From Chrysomallon squamiferum (Eukaryota > Mollusca > Gastropoda > Neomphalida > Peltospiridae), in NCBI GenBank assembly GCA_012295275.1, contig CM022672.1, positions 2,836,443-2,900,442 on the forward strand: 64,000 nucleotides of DNA. Reading direction: 5' to 3'. The notes beneath the pieces were generated by a model. The model did not search any database, was not told where the DNA came from, and saw only the letters and a list, made by a program, of their open reading frames with translations. Of the stretch, positions 39,422 through 52,805 are shown one piece after another. Within the stretch, counting starts at the first letter, position 1. Each line of letters begins with the position of its first letter. A program made the position numbers and the translations under genes.

Positions 39422-40599
39422 ACAGATATCGAGGTAGCTACAAAGGTGAACTGAAATTTTTTTTTTTTAATTCAGAATGAGACAAAGAAAAATCTACAAT
39501 GGAATGAAGGCAAACTTGTTCAGTCGTAACCATTCACTGAACTCGAATCATGCCAACAAACTAAGAATACAACGTTTTAACAAATAATTAACTATCGTTA
39601 GTTCGTGTTCTTTAACAATAGCCTACTTTCATCGTTAATAAAACGCCGATGTATTTCTTCATGTTTGATTTATGCTGCTATTGTTTGCCACTAAATTTTT
39701 ACACACACTATTTTCAAATGGTTCTCTAAAGTGTACAGCTGTTACATTCCACACTTAAAAATTAAATAATGAGCGGTTAGCGAGATAATGGCAGCTGGTA
39801 TGTTACAAATGTAATATTCATATATTTTGTTAATCGAATTTTCCCATTCTTTGTTGCTTACGTCAATAACCAAAATATCGAAAAATGCGTTGTTATATAA
39901 AAATCTCTTTGTATTATTTTCAATCTGTTTTGCTGTCTCTCTGTTTTCTCTTGATTTCTTATTTTTTATTAATTAATTAATTAATTAATTTATTTATTTA
40001 TTTATTTATCGCTCTCTCTCTGTTTATCTCTAACTCTCTGTATCACTGTTTTGTGTATATATATAAAGAAATTACATTCATATAAATATGCATATATACT
40101 AGTTAAAAGTATTGTTTTATTTATTCGGCCGACCTGTAATCGCTCGTAATAAGGTATGATCATAAAATTATACTGTTACAAGATATTTGAGCGCCCACCG
40201 TTTATGTCATAAGCAGAACCATGACGCCGAGGTGCAAGAATTGATTGAATATTTGTCAGTTTTTCCCTTTCTTTTCAGTTTTCTTCAGTTAAAAACTCGG
40301 TAAGAAAAGAAACTAATTCAAATAATCGTTTTCATTTTTATACAAATATTACAATTTAAAAAACAAAAAAAAAAAAAAAAAACACCAAAAAAACTACCGT
40401 CCCTCTCTCTCACACACACACACACACACGCACACAAACAGAATTTAAAAATATTTCAGAAATAAATCGTGAAATAAATGAATTCAAACTGTACAAGTTA
40501 AATGAAGGCCCAGTTCAGCGATGTAGTTTGTCGATCGCTTTCTGGAGTAGGATTGGCTCCCGATAATAATACATAACTGTGTATATCTCAAAACAGTAT

Positions 40600-41060
40600 A
40601 AATGCATGTGTGTATTAATGTATGTATGTGTGAATGTATGCATGAATGTATGTGTGTATGTATGTACGTACGTACGTATGTATGTATGTATTTACTATGT
40701 ATGTATGTGTATATGTTTGTATGTATGAGTGTGTGTGTTTGTGTGTCTGTGTGTCTGTGTGTAGGAGCGTGCGGGCGTACTTGTGATTGTCTGTATGTGT
40801 ATATATCTATCGATATATATATCTGTGTGTGTGTGTTGTGTGTGTGTTTTGTGTTGTGTGTGTGTTGTGTGTGTGTTGTGTTTGTGTTTTGTGTTGTGTG
40901 TGTGTTGTGTGTGTGTGTTTTATGTGTGTGCCTGTGTGTGTTGTGTGTGTGTGTGTGTGTTTTGTGTGTGTGTCTGTGTGTGTGTGTGTGTTTTGTGTGT
41001 GTGTCTGCGTGTGTGTGTTTTGTGTGGGTGTTTTGTGTGTGTGTGTGTTGGAGCGTGCGG
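40600..41060. repeat. ATGT- and GT-rich tract
   Basis: ATGT tetranucleotides (40600-40730) passing into GTGTGTTTTGTGTG-type units to 41060. Long ORFs on both strands are repeat translations. Confidence 0.95.
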
Positions 41061-42493
41061 ACGTACTTGTGTGTGAAGGTATAATAAAAACTTTTGGTAG
41101 ACAAATTCACTTAATTATGTGGAGGTAAATTAACGTAAACTACATAACAAAACCCGCTTCGAGTTTATGTGCAAAACACATTTACTCACGTAACATAATG
41201 TCTTTATTTTCATTTGGCTTCGGGGTTTTTAACAAAGGTTAATGTTACTTGATAAAAGACCGCGATCTTCAATCTACATTAGCTAATTTCCAATACGAGC
41301 TTCACTAATCAATAAAAGCCATCACATAACCTGTGCAGTTCTGCTACAAGAGTATGATGGCACCATTATCGCGGACCCCCCTCTCCGTACCCCCCGCTGT
41401 TTAGGATAAGTAGCTTCGTTTTAGATGACTAACGTTAAGAATGAGTGCATATGTCTGAATGGAAAGTTTGAGCTCGCAGTGATTTCTGTCACGTATAACC
41501 CAAGGAAGCGGTTTCGTTCATAAATGTGTTATAAATATTTAGTCGTTAATGCCAGACCAGTGGGCTGGTTTTCTGTTTGGTATAAACTTATCTCGGTTCG
41601 TATGTCTCTCTGTTTGTCTTTCTGTTAGTCTGCACGTATGTGTGTGTCTGTCTGGATCTGTACGTGTGTATTTATGTATATATATATGTTTTTACGTGCA
41701 TACGCGTACGTACATTTATTATATTATGTGCGACAAAGCATTAAGTTGCATACGTTTATCCATATCATTTAAAAAAGGCCAGTGGTGTTTTCTCAGCTCG
41801 TGCCACATGAGTGTACCTTTGTCTCAGGTGAACAGAACGCGTACAACATAATTAAACTGTAGGTTTTTGTTTACCAATCTGCAATCACGCTGTTACAGTT
41901 TTTGTCAATTCATCAGCTTTGACATGCTATTTGTAAACATAATCTTGATCGGTATACGGTTATCAAACACTTCTGAAAAGCAATATATTATTTTACTGTG
42001 CGCAAATCTAGCATATAATGTGAATGTTAGGCAACACTATGTGATGCAGGTAACTGGAATAATGTTGTATATTTTTTTTTATTTTTCATTTATTAATTTA
42101 TTTTTTTAATAGTTTTTTTTTTTTTTTGCCTGTCTCTATTTCTATCTTGTTACAGAATTTTGTCCTGGAGCGAATTAGAATGATCAGTTATACCAAATCC
42201 ACGGGGAGAGATGGAAATAGTCTTTAGGGATTATCAATAAGAAAAATATTCACCTAAACTTACAGCACATATATCATCGCTATTTTAATAAAGTATTACG
42301 TCCTCTGATTTCCCAGTGGCAAATACACAATATTGCTTGCCTAAAAGGATGCAGGGCAAATGTATCATTAATATGTTATAATTTGACTCAATAGATTAAA
42401 AAGTGTACAAGTTGTGAAGTATGTAAGTAGGCAAGTATGCAAGTTAGAAAGTAAATAAATAAATAAATAACCCAACAAATAAACACCAACCCA

Positions 42494-42494
<1 letters not shown>

Positions 42495-42551
<57 letters not shown>
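42495..42551. repeat. (AC)n array
   Basis: About 28 dinucleotides. Confidence 0.98.
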
Positions 42552-42553
<2 letters not shown>

Positions 42554-43458
42554 AAACAAACAGCGCAAAGAATCGAGAACCAGCAGAAACAAAAACAATA
42601 ACACAAACATATTCTTTACCTAGTTTTTAATGAACCCTAATGCGCAGTAAGGATAACCTACAACACTATAAACAGCTGAAAAACACATCCAGTTTGCTCT
42701 TTTCGTCACTAACTCGGTATGATTTCTTTAAATCTGGAATCAAGTTCTATATTCTTGTAAAAAAAAAAAAGACGAAAGCGCCTACGAGTCTGAGTGAGAA
42801 GACTTATGATTGGTTTGTTTGGTTACACAACTTAAAAAAGGAAAAAAAAAAAAGAAAAGAAAATGGAAGGCGGAAGTTCGTAAAAAGCAGAGAAAAGCAA
42901 AGTTAACCAATGAGAAAAGGTAATTCAGTGTACTGGTGAATCATGACAGTGCTTTCTAATTTAATCAGCGTTATATTTATTTATATTGCTTTCACACACG
43001 ATTCACGTGGACTGTTAGAGTTAGCAGAAACGAAAGAGCTAAACGAATTGTTAACAGAAATGTACGAGATGACGTGCATTTTGATTAACTCTCTAGAACA
43101 ACGAAATCAAGGTTTAAATTTAAACAGCGCCCTCTATGTTTCTCTGATTCTCGCTCTTTCTCTCTCTTTCCCACTTTTTCCTTTCTCTTACTTTCCTTCC
43201 TTTTTTTTTTTTTTTTTACTGCCGAAAAATTCAAAAATAACTTTAAACTTGAACAATTAATTCCAAATCAAGAAACTTTAAAATAAAAGTTTATTCACTT
43301 CAAAAAAAAAAAAAAAATATATATATATAATAATAATAATCAAACAACAACATTTACGTGTCTAAAATTGAAATAAGTAACCGAATACTTTTATGCTTTT
43401 ACTCTTTCTCCCGTGATATCTAAAAATGCTAAAAAGAAATGCTAAGCGAAAAAAAAAA

Positions 43459-43501
<43 letters not shown>

Positions 43502-44050
43502 GCTCATTACGCAAATATCACTTCAAAAATAGCGACTAAAAATTCAGCGGAAATATAAAAATAATTTAATGGAGAATAATACGCATCAACCAGCCTGATG
43601 AATCACTTTACAAATTAATTCAGACCACTACACATCAGAGAAAATAATCCTGATATAAAATTACAATTCAAATTTAAAACTTCAGTGTGGGTGACCGCCA
43701 GGGCTCTGTGAACTAAACACGGAAGAAAATAATAGTTTGTAAAACGTGTCTATTTTAGAGACTGAAAAATAAAATGTATTTTAATGACGAAAAAAGAAAG
43801 GTGAAAAAAAAAAAAAGACGTTATAAATAATATTTTGTGACATTACTAAAATTATCCTTAATAATAAAATAGAAATTAGATAAATATAAAAGGTGGAGAT
43901 AACAACAACAGCAGCAACAACAACAGCAACAATAAAATTAATAATAACAATAATAACAATGATGATGATGACGACTTCTTTTGAACAATAATGTTTAAGA
44001 ACCAATGAAAATAATTTTTAGATACAAAATCAAATCTCTTCCTTTATTCC

Positions 44051-44055
<5 letters not shown>

Positions 44056-44107
<52 letters not shown>
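44056..44107. repeat. (ATT)n array
   Basis: About 17 triplets. Confidence 0.97.
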
Positions 44108-44207
44108 CCCTATTTTAAAGATAATTTTAACACTATATAACTTACACTGTGTTTATCAAAATTCAACACACTGCAATCTCAGAAAGGAAACTGATATTAA
44201 GCGACAA

Positions 44208-44238
44208 TGACGTCATAATGATATGACGTTTAATTGAC
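44208..44238. promoter_or_regulatory. CRE palindrome with two TGACGT half-sites
   Basis: TGACGTCA at 44208-44215, followed by ATGACGTTT and TTGACGTAG within 25 bp. Confidence 0.35.
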
Positions 44239-44500
44239 GTAGATATGTGGAGTGTGGATGGTGGAATGAAGGACGAGTAAGCTTGCGAATGTTCATGTGT
44301 GCGAGTATGGGTCAGTTAATGGATGATTATGATTTCATAATTATTAGTAATATATAAAAAATTAAAAGCGATTAGAAACTGACTGGTTACCTACCTTGTG
44401 TGTTACAGATAATGAATCAATGGTCAGGCAAATATTTATTATCAACACAAACCTCTCGTTCTTATTTGTTAAACAGTACTTCTAACATATGTCAAACAGT

Positions 44501-44535
44501 GTACTTACCTGAAAAGATAAAAGAAACATAATTAC
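44501..44535 (-). promoter_or_regulatory. Candidate recursive (ratcheting) splice site
   Basis: On the minus strand a pyrimidine-rich stretch is followed by CTTTTCAG|GTAAGTAC: a full 3' splice site fused directly to a full 5' splice site (junction between 44508 and 44509). This is the signature of zero-length recursive splice exons known from long introns in flies and vertebrates. A (CT)n tract on the same strand lies about 65-160 nt upstream. Confidence 0.4.
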
Positions 44536-44593
44536 TCCACAGGTAAAATCATAAAATATATCATAAAATATGTAACAAACGCACATCCACACC

Positions 44594-44814
<221 letters not shown>

Positions 44815-45240
44815 GGCAAACTACCGGTAAATAGAAATAAAAAATTAAAATCTGTTATAAAAAAGAATTTATTCCAACGACAAGAACATCACAGCGGTTG
44901 AGCAAACAAAGCCTTTATAAACTGGTTTCGTAACACTGCATTGTACGATTCTTCAGTTAACGGACTCTTCAGTAAATAAACTGCATTGTACACACAGTTT
45001 CTTACTGTCCCTTAGAATCAGCAAATCTTGCAGATATTCAGGAGAGAATGGCAGTGTTTTCACAAGCTGCCAAAGAGCTTTAATGAAAAGTGCAGAACAC
45101 TCAAACATGCATATTCAATTAACAAACCACTTGTGTAAGGCTTTCCAATTCCCCGCCAGCTACCTCAACGGCATAACGTCTCAACTAAAGATTCAATGTT
45201 AACATAGCAAACGCCACGTCGTCTCCAAGCAAGAATATTT

Positions 45241-45549
45241 AATAATAATAATAATAAGAAGAAGAAGAAGAAGAAGAAGAAAGAGGATATGCGGAGCAGG
45301 ATGTAACGATGATGATATTATTTGGTTCCAGTCATTTTACGTTATTTTGTCTAGTAAGTATTATTATGGCTTTTTATTCTGGAAAATAATAATAACAACA
45401 ACAAGGATAATAATAATAATAATATTATTAATAATAATAATTCGTTTTAATAATTTTTGTAATAATAATAATAATATTATTAATAATTTTAATACTAATA
45501 ATAATAATAATAATAACAATAATAACAATAATATTAATAATTTTAATAC

Positions 45550-45595
<46 letters not shown>

Positions 45596-45600
45596 TTAAG
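45241..45600. repeat. (AAT)n/(GAA)n cascade with internal duplication
   Basis: AAT, GAA and AAC triplets. The block AATATTAATAATTTTAATAC recurs at about 45472 and 45529. Confidence 0.95.
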
Positions 45601-46583
45601 AAAATATAAATAAATAAAGATTTAAAAAAAAAAAATTAGCAGTCATTCTAAATTTTCAGAAGTAGTTTTGTATGCTATATTCAGGCATGTCATTCATGGA
45701 CCAGCTAACCTGAGTGATTCAGACATGATGCCCAAGAGTTTGATTCAAGCAGGTTTGTCATGCAGAGCAAAATTTATTAATAATTCTCGATTTAGGTAAC
45801 TATCTATCTTTTGAGCAGGATCTTTAAAACGATTTATAATTACAACGTAAATTCGAACGACGCAATGAATTGAACTCCAAACCTAATCAACCCGCCTATT
45901 AATAATAATCCTTGTTACCAGCCCGTTTTTTCGAATACAACAGCAACATTATTATTCACGTCGATATAAAAGATTTGTCTAAAATTCACCTTCATCGTTG
46001 TTTACGAAGCAAGCAACAACGACGCTGAAGTTTCTTGTCAAACGAAGTTAGCAGGACATAAATGCCATGGAGAGCAGCATGTCTACTCGATTTTGTCGGA
46101 TCAGTTAATGTCGTGCTGTGGCGATTTGCTAAATCAGTGTAAACAGAGAGACTCGACATTATCTTGTTTTCGACCATCGAGATCGCGCGCTCTCTGTTAT
46201 TAACACGACTTTGCTCTTGTTAAGTAAATTTAAAACGAACGGCCTTGGAACTTGGAACAAAAGAGCTTTGAAAACAGTTATTACATCGACAATTATAAAT
46301 TAATTGCGGTATTAATTAAGATGGTTTCGCAAATGAGAATAACAGAGTATGAATAATGTACTGTATTAACTCGATGGGTTAATTCTGACAATGCTGATGT
46401 TAATAACATTAAACAATAACATTCAAAGCACCTTTTTTTTTTTTTTTTTTTTTTTTGTCCTTGAGCTTGTTATTATTTTTCAAACCAGTACTATCTTTAA
46501 CAGTATATTTTGTCTACAATACGCATAGTTTTGTGTAATTTCAACTGTAGCATTTAAAAACAAAAGAATATCCTTTAACTCAA

Positions 46584-46584
<1 letters not shown>

Positions 46585-46619
<35 letters not shown>

Positions 46620-46760
46620 AATAAATAATATAATTTAAAAAAAAATTAAATATAATAATAATAATAATAATAAATAAATAAATAAATAAAAATATAATTT
46701 AAAAAATAACAACAACAACAACAAAAACAACAACAACAATAACAATAATAATAAAAAGTA
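46585..46760. repeat. (AAT)n/(AAAT)n/(AAC)n tract
   Basis: AAT then AAAT units, duplicated once (46585-46630 and 46655-46690), then AAC triplets. Confidence 0.95.
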
Positions 46761-48290
46761 AATTAAAAAAAAAGTAAAATCCAGGCAAAACACTTTTTTC
46801 TTTTTGCCTATCACTAGATGCGGCGACAATACAGAATTTGCCTCCGGGCGCCTCGAAGACAAGCTCCGTGACCTCAGCACACGCTCTCTCCCCACCGACG
46901 TTCCCTAAGACCCTACTCGTTGTGGACGCGGTATTTTCTTAAGCAAATTGACTGAGGCAGCAAATAACCAGATAAACTGACGCCAGAGGGCACGGACGTT
47001 CCGAAAGCACGGAAATTGGTTACTCGAAAATTACTGTTCGATATCGTTGTCAATTAAGGTGGACATGGGCCTAATGGAGTATGCGCACATGTCTCCGTGC
47101 AAATGGTAATGAGTATCTAATCCAACTAGGAAAATGTCACTCCGCTTGCAGGTCTAACTTCGGGTTGCTATAGCAGTGACATCGTCTCGAGCGGTGACCT
47201 GTCATGATTATGTTTCGTTTCTTGTGTTGCAGAAATCGTGTCAGAGTTCGAAATCGCCCTGCTGAATTTGCTGATGGTTTCCGATGTCTGCGAGACACGT
47301 TTTTGTCGCAGGCTGATTCCTGCGGCGTTCTGCTCTTTGGCTACGACAGTAGCCTCCAGCATGTTCGAAATAGTTCGTGTGTCTCCGTATATATTTTAAA
47401 GCGAGGCAGTTCGTGAAGAATCGGAAAAAATCGCGTTTTTTCGTAAAATAAAATAAAACAAAACGAAACAAATAAATAATCAAATATATATATTTCCATA
47501 ACAGTAATATCACAGATATATTCTAGATGAGATGAGACAAAAGATGTAAAAAACATACCACTATCTATTACATGTATGTTTATAAAACTTTTTTTTTTTT
47601 TTTTGGAAAACCTCTTGCGTATATCTCTGAGTGTGTGTATGTGTATGTGACGTGTAGATAAATAAATGAATAAATGTGTGTATCTATTTCTTTTCTTATT
47701 TATTTATTAATATACTTTTTTTTTAAAGTCTACTCTATTCTTATAATTCATTACACGCAGAACATTAGCATTTGTCTGAATAAAGTATCTTATTTGAATA
47801 TGTCTTTAACTGTGCTCTAAACTACAAGTAATTAATAAACAAATAATAATAATAATATCTGGGAATGTTAAGCGGTAGTAACGAAAAGGAAAATGAGAAG
47901 ACTCAGGCTTAGAGAGTTATTTGCTTAAACAGCTGAAATAATCTTTCTTCTTTACGATCTATACGTCTGTACATTTTATTTATCAATAAATTGTAAAATT
48001 ATTAAGGCCAGAATTTTGATGATCAGTAATAAAAATAGTTGTTGTTGTTGTTTTTGATGGTTGACTAAAACTATAAATTTTGCTTAACCAAAGTAATCAG
48101 ATTTTTTATTCATTAAAATGAATGGCACAGTTAAATGTTGTAATTTTCTCTTATAAGAACAACTCTTGGATATTCTGTGATACTATCAACAGAGTTGTAG
48201 CCCCTGAACCACTCTCGATTTTAATCTTCACTTAATGGTTCTGAGATCTCATATCAAACAATGACTATATATAAATAAAATAATTTATAC

Positions 48291-48291
<1 letters not shown>

Positions 48292-48326
<35 letters not shown>

Positions 48327-48376
48327 ACTGGAAGGTTATATTGTATGAACATTTCACTGGAACAGAATGAATTGTC

Positions 48377-48408
<32 letters not shown>

Positions 48409-48418
48409 CATACATACA
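48292..48418. repeat. (ATT)n and (ACAT)n arrays
   Basis: ATT at 48292-48325 and ACAT at 48380-48418. Confidence 0.96.
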
Positions 48419-49138
48419 TGTACCACAGAACTATTTATCTGTAGTTTGTGTGATGTTATACATGATCACCTTTGATTCTTCTAATGTTGCGAAGAAATAA
48501 TTTTGTGTGTGCGTGTGCAAAATTGACATAAATACAGTGTATAGATTTTTAAATGATTATTTTATCTGGAATTAGACGCCAATATTAACTGTTAAAATGT
48601 GACACTAAAATAACAACATCTGAAGATGCAATGACTAACATTTTTCAAACCTACAAAATTTCATGACAGACTGAGCATACTGCACATCGAGGTAATTAAC
48701 ATTTAGTTTTTGAATTTGTCGTGCCGTAAAATTTCATTGATATTGTTCTTATACTTTATTCTTAACAAACACTGGCGTGAAGTAAAGACATAAAACAATA
48801 ATTTAAAACCAATACATTTTGAATCATATAGTATATACGTGAACGTTATTCGATCATAAACAAAAATGTATCTAGTAAATATCAGGTAGGTATATGAAAT
48901 ATAATGAAAAACTAATATTAATGTAATAATCTTACAAAACCCCAGGAAACAGATTGACACAAAAACAAAACAACAACAGAAAAACTGTTCCTGTAGGTAA
49001 ACTGCCCATCTATTTCCTTGTTTGATCCGGTATCACGTTACGATCCCAGTCCCAGCCAAACTAACATCATAAGACGTAACCAGAACGCTACTAAACACGG
49101 TGCCATATCTTACAGCTTATACGGCGACTGAGTTATGC

Positions 49139-49338
49139 AATGTCTGTATTTTTCTAACCATCCGTTTCTTAATATTATTTCAACTTTTGTATCATATATG
49201 TTTGTTTTCTGCTTTCAGTCACGTTATAACAGAATAATGTCTGTTTTTTAATCAAGGCTCCAGTTTCTTAAAATTGTTTCAGTTCGTGTATCATATATAT
49301 TTGTTATCTGATATTAGTCATGTTATATCACTGTTAAA
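49139..49338. repeat. Two-copy tandem duplication, about 98 bp
   Basis: AATGTCTGT, GTTTCTTAA, GTATCATATAT, TTTGTT and AGTCA(C/T)GTTATA recur in the same order in 49139-49236 and 49237-49338, with many substitutions. It is an old local duplication. Confidence 0.7.
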
Positions 49339-49844
49339 TCTGCTTCAGAAGGTCGATAATTGACAGTTATCAGGTGTCGTTTTGTTAAACAAATATTTAT
49401 ATTGCTTTCGTTCTCAGAAAGAAAAAAGGAATCATTGGCGTCGATCTAATCAACTCGTTTGTATCCACAAGGTCATAAAAAAAAATAAAAAATAAAAATA
49501 AAGGCTTGTAAATAATATAAAACTCAGGAACTTTCCACTACAAGGTTGAAGAAACGTGTTTTTACTTCGGTGCAGGAACTGATTTGCGAAACCACATCAC
49601 GAGAGAAAATAATAATTCTTTTTTTTATTAAAAGTGCGTGGTATTTCGTTGTTGTCAGCGTATCTGTCAACAGAATGGCCGATAAAAGAAAAAAAAAATA
49701 ATGCTTTTAGCTTAAAAGGGAAGTTTCACACGGTACTAGAAAGTTGACGTGACGATCCGACTCAGTAAAATGGGACTTTTTGATAGTAGTGTGAGCAATA
49801 TGTTTGCTGATGTAGTAATATTAATTCACGTAAGTGTACTGTAA

Positions 49845-50400
49845 CAGAGAAAATAATATTAGTTTATGTAACATTTATTAATCTGACATTTTGTCATAAA
49901 ATAAAGATAGCATTAATTAAGTCCACAATTAAGAGATTAATACCATTTTCTTCAATATATATTATATAATAGACATTTTAGTGATTAATTAACGCCAGCA
50001 GTCAGTTGATTAATATATAAGTATTGGTTAAATAAAAATAACATTTATTATACCAATCAACAACGAAGACAGCCTTGAAGAGAATATAGATAACGTTGAT
50101 TAATCTACATAAGAACTAATATCATAAAATTGTATGATTAATATAATATAGACAGTATTAACTAATCTACAACCCGAACCAAATTATTAATATCTACGTT
50201 TAAGCACAATACAAATAATATTAACTGATCTCTGCCTGTAATTATACTATTAACATCAAACAAGGTACATAATGATTTCAGTTTGAGTGAAAATATAAAT
50301 AATATTAATTTAGGCCTATACAAAACATCATTAATACTGCATTAGAAACGAGAAAATAAATAATGTTAATTCAGTGTTCATTAACCTTTTCGTTTAAGGC
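49845..50400. repeat. Decayed tandem repeat, period about 53-62 bp
   Basis: The word AATAATATTAAyTrATCTAC recurs with drift at about 49854, 49909, 49981, 50038, 50091, 50153, 50214, 50299 and 50357. Second half-units (GATTAAT/ACTAATAT/TTATTAAT) sit about 25-30 bp after most of them. The spacing resembles that of the nearby 56-bp satellite, whose units also contain AAGTAATATTAAG. Confidence 0.5.
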
Positions 50401-51252
50401 GAAATTTTTTATTCGTCAATGACGTAAGTATAAAACAATCCAACATCAACATCGGCTTGATGACAGCACTGTCCCAGATTTGTTCTTATCTCAATGTTTT
50501 CCTTTCTATCTGAACTAGAATTTACAACTTCTCATCAAAGGTCTGTTTATTGCCTGTTCATCAGTTCTGACACCACTGTCAATACCTTAAGGCAGCATAC
50601 TGAAGCCGTTATCTGTTATTGTTTTATGTTACAGTTCTGTTATCAACTGCTTATTTAATATTATTTTAACCCCGTTTTTTTTTTTTTTTTTATCAGTAAG
50701 GTTTATACAACAAATATTAGAATGCTAAACTTCAAAAATATAAAGCAATAACATACAACAGATGAAATCTGGGCTAATAAATATTTTTATTGATGTAGTT
50801 TATTTCTTATATGTGAGAGAAGATTTACTCATGGATATAAATAATTAATGCACGTTCTGTTACAACTAAGGCAGGACCTTTATTTCGCTTACAAATGCTC
50901 AAACAATTAGTTCCCTCTGTTTCGCTGTTGTCTTACTTTCACTCTGTTTATTAACGCTATCACGCCGATCTTTTGTTGTCGACGATGCTGCTGTCGCTGA
51001 TAAGATTAAAACCGATTCTGCTTGACCCATGATCTATGCCGTGTGTGACATACCTAATTGTTTTCCGATTATTTTTACTTTCACCGTCCTTCTAATAGAT
51101 ACTTCCAAAAGCAAACACCATCATGAAATTCTGGTCGATATTCTTAATAAAACATCTCTACGTTCAGTCTGGATGGGACGATTGCTTCAGCACTGAAACA
51201 TCCATTTGTTTCATCGATTGACCTACTATGCCACTGACTCCAAATCGCCTTT

Positions 51253-51900
51253 CTCTTCGCTAAGATTTTGGGGGTAACTCGAATAACATTAAGTCGTCTT
51301 TTTCTTCGCCAGTTTTCTAAGATTCTTGGGTAACTCAAGTAACATTAAGTCATCTTTTTCTTCGCCAATTTTCTAAGATGCTTGGGTAACTCAAGTAATA
51401 TTAAGTCATCTTTTTCTTCGCCAGTTTTCTAAGATTCTTGGGTAACTCAAGAACATTAAATCGTCTTTTTCTTCGCCAGTTTTCTAAGATTCTTGGGTAA
51501 CTCAAGTAACATTAAGTCGTCTTTTTCTTCGCCAGTTTTCTAAGATTTTTGGGTAACTCAAGTAATATTAAGTCATCTTTTTCTTCGCCAGTTTTCTAAG
51601 ATTCTTGGGTAACTCAAGAACATTAAATCGTCTTTTTCTTCGCCAGTTTTCTAAGATTCTTGGGTAACTCAAGTAACATTAAGTCGTCTTTTTCTTCGCC
51701 AGTTTTCTAAGATTTTTGGGTAACTCAAGTAATATTAAGTCGTCTTTTTCTTCGCCAGTTTTCTAAGATTCTTGGGTAACTCAAGTAACATTAAGTTGTC
51801 TTTTTCTTCGCCAGTTTTCTAAGATTCTTGGGTAACTCAAGAACATTAAATCGTCTTTTTCTTCGCCAGTTTTCTAAGATTCTTGGGTAACTCAAGTAAT
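51253..51900. repeat. 56-bp satellite, about 11-12 units, trimeric higher-order pattern
   Basis: Tandem units of about 56 bp with the core CTAAGATTCTTGGGTAACTC and a CTTTTTCTTCGCCAG block. Three unit types (B: AAGTAACATTAAGTC; C: AAGTAATATTAAGTC; A: AAGAACATTAAATCG, one base shorter) recur in the order B-C-A, giving a higher-order repeat of about 167 bp. The unit length is not a multiple of three and all frames contain stops, so it is not coding. Confidence 0.95.
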
Positions 51901-51999
51901 AACAATCGCTAGAAATTGCGAATATTTTGGGTAGCTGTAATAACACTAAGTCATCTTTTCCCGATCTTGTGTGTTATGTTTTTATCGGTGTTTTTCTGG

Positions 52000-52038
<39 letters not shown>

Positions 52039-52350
52039 ATTTTTATAATTAAATGTTCTGAAAAATAAATGGCCTGTTTAAATGGTGTTTTATTTTCGGG
52101 TAGGACTGTAATAAAAACAAATCATCTTTTCCATTTTGTGTAGGCCTTAGGCTTTTGTAAATGCAATAAAAATAAATGGCTATTTCAGTAATGGTTTAAT
52201 TTCGGGTGACTGGTAAGAGCAAATCATATTTTTTACACTTGTGTGCGCTTAACGTTCTGGGTGAACATGTTAAAGATATTTAAATTTCGGTCAACTGCAG
52301 TTAAAAGGGCAACACGGCTAAGATTTCAGCTTACGTTCAGTAATGTTCAC
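51901..52350. repeat. Degenerate fringe of the 56-bp satellite
   Basis: Beyond the homogeneous array, diverged copies recur around 51930, 52095 and 52200 with the shared words TTTTCGGGTA / TTTCGGGTGA and AATCATCTTTT. They are interrupted by a poly-T run (51994-52034). This looks like the unhomogenised edge of the array. Confidence 0.5.
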
Positions 52351-52748
52351 AGCAATCAATTATTAAAAGAATTCTGAAATAATAGTACGCCATCTTATTT
52401 TTATTCTCCAGCGTCTTAAAGTTTATATCATATAAGCTTTAGCTTCAAGAATCATTGTAAATTGAAGAAGTTTTTGCAGTTTTAGTCTAAGGTTTCTGCA
52501 TTAACATCAAATTGCTCGCGTTCTTTAAAAAGACGTCTATGGTTTCAGGTAATTACACTGATTAAGGTTATTCAGTAAAGAACAGAAATACTTTTCTTTT
52601 CTTCTTTGTTTACGTACTGGTCTCGTAATTATTAATGCTGTATTTGTGTTACAGATTTATAGTCCTTAATGCACTTTATTTACAATGTTCATATAAAAAA
52701 GGAAATCTGATAGAATGTAATTACTGTTATTTTTAATCTGTCTAATGT

Positions 52749-52749
52749 G

Positions 52750-52803
<54 letters not shown>
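52749..52803. repeat. (GT)n array
   Basis: About 27 dinucleotides. Confidence 0.98.

Positions 52804-52805
<2 letters not shown>

Noticed and set aside
40484-41110. 208-codon minus ORF and overlapping plus ORFs of 100-160 codons
   Set aside because: His-Thr and Cys-Val repeats are translations of the GT/ATGT-rich tract in several frames at once.
44390-44412. Another AG|GTAGGT site on the minus strand
   Set aside because: There is no pyrimidine tract before the AG, so it does not qualify as a recursive splice site.
51253-51900. CRISPR-like array
   Set aside because: The 56-bp units are contiguous with no unique spacers, and the window is eukaryotic.
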